Of a stretch of 33,922 bases of DNA, positions 29,951 to 33,922 are shown piece by piece. Made by a program: the position numbers and the translations under genes. Numbering within the stretch: the stretch's first letter is position 1; the number at the start of each line of letters is the position of its first letter. This stretch comes from Candidatus Melainabacteria bacterium (GTDB taxonomy: Bacteria > Cyanobacteriota > Vampirovibrionia > LMEP-6097), in NCBI GenBank assembly GCA_028817775.1, contig JAPPOW010000214.1, positions 1-33,922 on the forward strand. Direction: 5' to 3'. A model generated the notes under the pieces. That model was not told the origin of the DNA, made no database searches, and saw only the letters and a program-made list of their open reading frames with translations.

Positions 29951-30742
29951 ATGGACTGGATGCCACAAGCAATTAGGGAGGGAATATTCACGATATTGTT
30001 CATATCGGGTCCTCTAGTCGTGCTTGCTGCAGGACTAGGTTTGACTATTGGTGTGATTCAAGCTGCAACCCAGGTCCAAGAGCAAACTCTAGGTTCTGCT
30101 GTCAAGATTATTGGTTTATTTCTTGCATTAATAATTTTTGGTTTCTATATGTTTCAGTATATGAGTAATTATGATTCTCAAACCCTGGAGCGAGCATTTA
30201 AGTTGGTGCCGACTCTTGGTACCAAAGCGATGCCTCGGCGTAACTTCCTGGATGTACCCAATGGTGAAGTTGAAGAGCCGATTCATACAGCTGAGTTGAA
30301 TGAAGCTGAGCCACATGAAAGCCATGGTGGTCATCACAAAGCTGGTGCACTTGATGAACCAGATCATGTCACTAAAAATGAGAACTTGAAACCAGTTGCA
30401 ATTAAACCGCCGCAGTCAGCTCTTAGACCTAATAAAGATATTGAAGCAATCAAGAAACAAGACTTGACTATCAAGCATGCTGATCATCATCATAGCCAGC
30501 CAAAAGTGCAGAAGCCTAGAGCTGAATCAATTCGACCAGCGGCTAAGCCAAAGACTAATACCCAGCAACCGTCATTGCGAGCGCAGCAAAGCAATCCAGT
30601 TACAAGCAGTCCAAAACCATCAACTGGATTGCCACGTCGCGTTGCTCCTCGCAATGACGAGGGTCCAAAGAAACCACCAAAACGTTTACGCCGTTCTAGT
30701 GTCAGCGATAGGCTCAATAAACTCAAGGGGCTAGGACGCTAA
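29951..30742 (+). CDS. fliQ: Flagellar biosynthetic protein FliQ with a long C-terminal tail
   Basis: Residues 1 to about 88 are FliQ, the small two-helix gate subunit: REGIFTILFISGPLVVLAAG, LTIGVIQAATQVQEQTL, and VKIIGLFLALIIFGFYMFQY. Normal FliQ ends here (about 89 residues). This protein continues for some 175 residues of low complexity: His- and Glu-rich (EPHESHGGHHKAGALDEPDH), then Lys/Pro/Gln/Arg-rich to a basic end (KKPPKRLRRSSVSDRLNKLK). Residues about 207-236 are encoded by a family A palindrome (30571-30658), read as SLRAQQSNP and GLPRRVAPRNDE. The tail is probably disordered and cytoplasmic. fliR starts in its stop codon (TAATG). I see no stop or frameshift that could be artefact. 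Confidence 0.93.
   Translation: MDWMPQAIREGIFTILFISGPLVVLAAGLGLTIGVIQAATQVQEQTLGSAVKIIGLFLALIIFGFYMFQYMSNYDSQTLERAFKLVPTLGTKAMPRRNFLDVPNGEVEEPIHTAELNEAEPHESHGGHHKAGALDEPDHVTKNENLKPVAIKPPQSALRPNKDIEAIKKQDLTIKHADHHHSQPKVQKPRAESIRPAAKPKTNTQQPSLRAQQSNPVTSSPKPSTGLPRRVAPRNDEGPKKPPKRLRRSSVSDRLNKLKGLGR
30571..30658. repeat. Dispersed palindromic repeat, family A copy 3, inside fliQ
   Basis: The ends are GTCATTGCGAG and CTCGCAATGAC. The inner arms AGCAATCCAGTT and AACTGGATTGC pair. It lies in frame within the fliQ tail and is read through without a stop. Confidence 0.88.
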
Positions 30743-31515
30743 TGGATTTATTCACTGATCTATTTCGCCAAAATTTGTTTGCCCAGATTGGTACTACTGT
30801 AGTGGCTTTGGGTTTTGTCTTGGTACGAGTACTAGCATTTATGCACTTTGCACCAATTTTCTCTCACAAGAGTGTGCCCTCGCATGTGCGTATTGGTTTT
30901 GCAATCTTCTTGACTAGTATGCTTGCTCCCAAAGCATTTGAGGCAGCGATTCCTGATGATGGTTTTTCTATCCTCTATGTCTTGTTTGCAAATTTTGCAC
31001 TTGGTTTCATTATTGGTTTCACCACTAATATTTTATTTACTACTGTCGTTGCTGGTGGTGAGATGATGGACGCAGCAATGGGTTTCTCCTCAGGGCAAAT
31101 GTTTGATCCAAGTCTTGGCGGGCAGACTACAATACTGGGTAGGTTTATGGGGATCTTGACCATTGTGGTTTTCTTCCAGATTGGTGGTCCTGAAGCATTG
31201 ATTCAGGGACTCTATAATAGCTTTGATACTTTCACTTTGTTTGATCCTAATATGACGATCAATGTTGCCAAGATTATTCATTTGGTTGGTGACATTATTA
31301 GAATGGGTTTTGTTCTTGTAAGTCCGGTGGTCTTGACAATCTTAGTTAATGATCTGGTCTTGGGCCTATTGTCGCGCGCTTCTCCACAGATCAATGCTTT
31401 CCAGATTTCATTCACGATTAAACCAATGGTAGGGGTTCTCATTTTGTTGATGATTTTGCCTTTATTCTTTACTGCTGTAGCCAACTTTTTGTCTTCTGGT
31501 TCAAGGCTTTACTAG
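30742..31515 (+). CDS. fliR: Flagellar biosynthetic protein FliR
   Basis: This 257-residue membrane protein is the single-copy subunit of the FliPQR export gate. Six hydrophobic spans are visible. Family features include LVRVLAFMHFAPIFSHKSVPSHVRIGFAIF, GFIIGFTTNILF, GGEMMDAAMGFSSGQMFDPSLGGQ, and the C-terminal LGLLSRASPQINAFQISFTIKP. It is of normal length. The ATG overlaps the fliQ stop by one base (TAATG). FlhB and FlhA usually follow in such operons, but here the next gene is an unrelated secreted protein, so the rest of the apparatus is elsewhere. Confidence 0.96.
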   Translation: MDLFTDLFRQNLFAQIGTTVVALGFVLVRVLAFMHFAPIFSHKSVPSHVRIGFAIFLTSMLAPKAFEAAIPDDGFSILYVLFANFALGFIIGFTTNILFTTVVAGGEMMDAAMGFSSGQMFDPSLGGQTTILGRFMGILTIVVFFQIGGPEALIQGLYNSFDTFTLFDPNMTINVAKIIHLVGDIIRMGFVLVSPVVLTILVNDLVLGLLSRASPQINAFQISFTIKPMVGVLILLMILPLFFTAVANFLSSGSRLY

Positions 31516-31533
31516 TTCTTAACCTAAAAACAA

Positions 31534-31539
31534 TAAACT
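31534..31539 (+). promoter_or_regulatory. Possible -10 element of the 31546 gene
   Basis: TAAACT lies 6 nt before the ATG, with no Shine-Dalgarno between. The match is four of six. Co-transcription with fliR is an alternative, since the gap is only 30 bases. Confidence 0.3.
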
Positions 31540-31545
31540 TAATAC

Positions 31546-32445
31546 ATGCAAAGGAAGGGACTCCTATTTTTAATTTCTGTATTATTACTGAGCTTTTTAA
31601 GTTTTACTAAGGCTCAGGCGCAGTATATTACACAGAACAATCAAATGGCCATCTTATTAGTAGGTTTGACTGCTGATGAGCTAGCCAATCACGAACTTAA
31701 ATTGCTCAAGGGCAAGAAGATTATTGAAGTACCTTATACACTTAATTGGCGCAACACCCTCCAGAACACTCAAGCTGACGAAGTATTGCTTCGTCAGAAC
31801 TCTGGCTTCGTTGGACTTTATACACCAGGTGGTAGCTTAGTTAGACCAGTAGATATTGAGGCTGGCAATCCTTATTCTGAGCAGAATCCAGCTCCACCTG
31901 AAACTGTTCAAGCTCCACATCAAGCAGAATTTTCACAGATAGGTTATTCTACTGGTGGTCGTATCGATCCTTACCAACCACAAGCTTATGCTTATGAACC
32001 AAAGGACAACTCTAAACTAGCTGCAGGCTATGGTTATAATCCTCAAGTTGAACAACCAAAAGTTTTTAAGAAAAGCTCATGGGTTGATCTATTAAATTTT
32101 GTACCAATTGACGCTGTCACTCCTCTCAACTATCCAGGTACCTTTGATCAAACAGGTATCGGTACAGCTTATACACTTGGCGCCCTCCCCCACATTGGAG
32201 GTGCAGTAGCACAGTGGCGTAGAGCTAAATCAGAGAAGGAGAACTTTGATTACTATCAACAACAACAGCCACCTACCCACTCGGCTTTGCCACCAACTTA
32301 CCATCCTTATAACTCGACTGACCCGTCAAACCCAGTCAGTAACGATCCCAATTTAATTCGTTATCAAGAAATGCCACAAGCCTTTGTGCGTGAGTATCCT
32401 GCTTTCGGTACTACTAGTCCTGGTGGTTACTACAATAACCCTTAG
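31546..32445 (+). CDS. Secreted Pro/Tyr/Gln-rich protein of unknown function
   Basis: This 299-residue protein has a strong signal peptide (MQRKGLLFLISVLLLSFLSF, cleavage after AQA near residue 25). The N-terminal 90 residues look folded (MAILLVGLTADELANHELKL), and from there to the end the protein is rich in Pro, Tyr, Gln, Asn and Gly (YQPQAYAYEPKDNSK, YYQQQQPPTHSALPPTYHPY). No family was recognised. Such composition suggests an exported, flexible surface or periplasmic protein. It follows fliR closely, so it may be expressed with the flagellar genes, but a functional link is only suggested by position. The end of the gene meets palindrome E. Confidence 0.72.
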   Translation: MQRKGLLFLISVLLLSFLSFTKAQAQYITQNNQMAILLVGLTADELANHELKLLKGKKIIEVPYTLNWRNTLQNTQADEVLLRQNSGFVGLYTPGGSLVRPVDIEAGNPYSEQNPAPPETVQAPHQAEFSQIGYSTGGRIDPYQPQAYAYEPKDNSKLAAGYGYNPQVEQPKVFKKSSWVDLLNFVPIDAVTPLNYPGTFDQTGIGTAYTLGALPHIGGAVAQWRRAKSEKENFDYYQQQQPPTHSALPPTYHPYNSTDPSNPVSNDPNLIRYQEMPQAFVREYPAFGTTSPGGYYNNP

Positions 32446-32576
32446 AACCTGTCTTGAAAATCCAATAACTGCGTTTGCGAGGTCTCATTTATGCGTAATA
32501 AACTTCGGGTAAACTCAGAAAATCAACGATTTTCTTCGCTCGCAAGCCTTGTTCTTGAACTTTCAAGACAGGTTCT
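32444..32576. repeat. Palindromic repeat, copy E (related to D)
   Basis: The perfect 16-bp outer arms (AGAACCTGTCTTGAAA and its inverse, at 32444-32459 and 32561-32576) enclose a region with TCGCAAGCCTTG followed by TTCTTGAA. That inner part is shared with D2 at 5003-5021. The element overlaps the stop codons of both flanking convergent genes. Confidence 0.85.
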
Positions 32577-33010
32577 TAATCTAAACCTCTAATAAATAAT
32601 GAATCAATATCATGTGCTCTGCCAATAGCTTTATCTACTAACGCTGCTGCAAAGCGGTAAATTGGAGATTCAGGCCTGCTTGTTACAAGGTGTATTGGTC
32701 TAGCAGCTTTAAGAGGTCTGAGCAAGACTTTGGCTTTGCGCAGGTGACCATCTTTGGCTACTATTTCAGAGTTTACGGTGTATCTTGCACCAGCAAGTTC
32801 TAGTTCTGTTGTTGAAGTGGCTGATCTTTTTAGTCCATGTTCTAGAGGGTCTATGCTTATCTCTGGTATATGGAAATCACATTCAGCAGGCAGTTTGCCT
32901 TCGATACTAAGTGCAAATTGATCCATCGCTACAAGCAGCTCAGTTTTCTCTGGGCATGAACTTGAATGAGCCTCTGTAGTTGAGATTGGACTTGTAGCTA
33001 GTAGAGTCAT
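32576..33010 (-). CDS. Protein of unknown function downstream of rnhA
   Basis: This is a 144-residue protein. The first 20 residues are Ser/Thr-rich without a strong hydrophobic core, so a signal peptide is doubtful. The body has a beta-rich segment (ATSTTELELAGARYTVNSEI, then DGHLRKAKVLLRPLKAARPI) and a helical end (YRFAAALVDKAIGRAHDIDS). I do not recognise it. Its ATG overlaps the RNase H stop as ATGA (33007-33010), so it is translated from the same operon as RNase H and the HAD hydrolase. The stop codon lies at the edge of palindrome E. Confidence 0.68.
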   Translation of the reverse strand: MTLLATSPISTTEAHSSSCPEKTELLVAMDQFALSIEGKLPAECDFHIPEISIDPLEHGLKRSATSTTELELAGARYTVNSEIVAKDGHLRKAKVLLRPLKAARPIHLVTSRPESPIYRFAAALVDKAIGRAHDIDSLFIRGLD

Positions 33011-33396
33011 AGTGCAAGATTAGCTAATTGATCAGCACGCTGGTTAAACTCCCTGCGTACATGAGTGAAGCTAATTTTATCAAATTCTTTGATTAATTCC
33101 TGCACCTTGAGAAAAATAACTTTAATATCTGGGTTCTTAACCCGATACTCACCATTGAGTTGTTTAACCATCAGCTCACTGTCAGCTTTGACTAGCACTT
33201 CTTGGTAACCTAATTCTTGAGCTTTGCGCAGCCCTTCAAGTAAGGCTGTGTATTCAGCAATATTGTTAGTAGCCTGTCCAATACTTTCTGAGATCCAGGC
33301 TACTTCTTTCTCATCAACAACTAGAGACGCGCCGATAGAAGCTGGTCCTGGATTGCCTTTAGAAGCACCATCTGTAAAAATTATTACCGAGCTCAT
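33007..33396 (-). CDS. rnhA: Ribonuclease HI family protein
   Basis: This 129-residue enzyme should cut the RNA strand of RNA-DNA hybrids. The four-acid active site is complete: D9 (FTDGASKGNPG), E48 (NIAEYTALL), D72 (VKADSELMVKQL) and D122 (NQRADQLANLAL). It belongs to the shorter bacterial RNase HI type without the basic protrusion of the E. coli enzyme (155 residues). Start and stop both overlap neighbouring genes as ATGA, giving a tight three-gene operon with the HAD hydrolase upstream and the unknown gene downstream. A role in replication or repair is the family norm. Confidence 0.93.
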   Translation of the reverse strand: MSSVIIFTDGASKGNPGPASIGASLVVDEKEVAWISESIGQATNNIAEYTALLEGLRKAQELGYQEVLVKADSELMVKQLNGEYRVKNPDIKVIFLKVQELIKEFDKISFTHVRREFNQRADQLANLAL

Positions 33397-33922
33397 ACGC
33401 CAGCTTTAGCCAAATCCAAATCAGCCAATGAATCAAGTACTAAATCAAACAAAGTTTCGATATCAGCGATATTTTCTTCTGGTCTGGTGACACCAGAGAG
33501 AACCAAAATAGTTTTAGCATCTGCTTCTTTAGCAATTGCTAAATCATGTGGTGAATCAGTAACCATCAAGGTCTTACCTGGCTCTACCCCAAGTTTAGAG
33601 CAAAGCTCTTGGTAACCAGCAGCAGTCTTGATTTCACCACCCTTATTTGCTTTGATCAAATCTTTGATACCAAATTTCTCAAGACAAGTAGCAGAATTAG
33701 CTTCACTGTCTGAAGTGTAGACAGCAAGCTTTATTCCAGAAGCAGCGAGCTCTTTGATCTTCTCAATTACACCAGGAAAACTTTCAGCCAGTTCCGCGAT
33801 ACTCAAATCTTGGTTTGTTTGTTCGATCGCTCTATCGATAGTCTCAAATGCTGCCGCCCATTTGTAATTGGGTTCAGTTTCATTAATCGTAATAAACAAA
33901 GCAGTCGCTAATGCTAAGCGTA
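33393..33922 (-). CDS. HAD family hydrolase, N-terminus beyond the window
   Basis: The frame is open to the window edge, so the gene is partial. A TTG at 33899 could be read as a start, but the upstream codons (RLALATA) continue the frame, and the family's first motif (DxDGT/S with the nucleophilic Asp) is not in the visible part; it must lie to the right. Visible are motif II (AVYTSDS), a lysine-containing segment for motif III (KTAAGYQELCSKL), and motif IV (LMVTDSPHDLAIAKEADAKT). The pattern is that of phosphoglycolate phosphatase/beta-phosphoglucomutase-like HADs. The substrate cannot be told. Its stop overlaps the rnhA start (ATGA). Confidence 0.85.
   Translation of the reverse strand, partial: RLALATALFITINETEPNYKWAAAFETIDRAIEQTNQDLSIAELAESFPGVIEKIKELAASGIKLAVYTSDSEANSATCLEKFGIKDLIKANKGGEIKTAAGYQELCSKLGVEPGKTLMVTDSPHDLAIAKEADAKTILVLSGVTRPEENIADIETLFDLVLDSLADLDLAKAGV

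Overview
The window comes from a moderately AT-rich bacterial chromosome. It carries a flagellum (FliD cap, FliP/FliQ/FliR export gate) and has a two-membrane envelope, shown by LptC/LptA (OstA)-type lipopolysaccharide transport proteins, a lipoprotein, several signal peptides and a Slt-type lytic transglycosylase. No gene here fixes the phylum. A flagellated non-photosynthetic relative of Cyanobacteria (Melainabacteria/Vampirovibrionia type) is a low-confidence guess. There is no transposase, integrase, CRISPR array or phage gene; the genes read as ordinary chromosome.

Layout: 166-2501 (-) aminopeptidase P and a Cys/Met-metabolism PLP enzyme, divergent from 2669-4177 (+), a membrane-anchored FMN glutamate-synthase-like protein. 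A 128-bp near-perfect inverted repeat separates them. 4241-7481 (+) holds three small membrane/YtxH-like proteins, an LptC-like and an LptA-like protein, closed by a strong two-way terminator. 7535-10305 (-) is uppS-alr-panC plus a small unknown gene. 10489-11762 (-) is a three-gene envelope operon of unknown role. 11763-12274 is a gene-free control region, followed by fliD, a FliT-like helical protein, tatD and a secreted helical-repeat protein. 16220-21133 holds unknown proteins, a TIGR01777 epimerase, a lipoprotein, tRNA-Pro, a Gly/Phe-rich protein and a short biotin ligase. 21228-24373 is a Cys-rich tandem-repeat secreted protein convergent with an 835-residue single-span membrane protein. 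24512-32445 (+) holds acyl-CoA dehydrogenase, RlmN, Slt-type transglycosylase, FliP-FliQ-FliR and a secreted Pro/Tyr/Gln-rich protein. 32576-33922 (-) is a HAD hydrolase cut by the window edge, RNase HI and an unknown protein.

Three genome-scale patterns stand out. (1) Many first genes of transcription units have a TATAAT-like hexamer only 6-9 nt before the start codon and no Shine-Dalgarno sequence, which suggests leaderless mRNAs; operon-internal genes use Shine-Dalgarno sites or ATGA/TAATG overlaps. (2) At least three families of dispersed palindromic elements (outer arms GTCATTGCGAG, GTCATCCTGAG and a TTTGTTACGAGAGCTTC type) fill the intergenic gaps. In three places they lie in frame inside genes: in the FliQ tail, as the signal peptide of a secreted protein, and inside the biotin ligase. 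(3) The inverted repeat at 2526-2653 encodes the same 15-residue peptide outward on both strands. No complete dedicated new system such as defence or biosynthesis was recognised; the repeat invasion of genes and the leaderless promoter grammar are the strongest leads.
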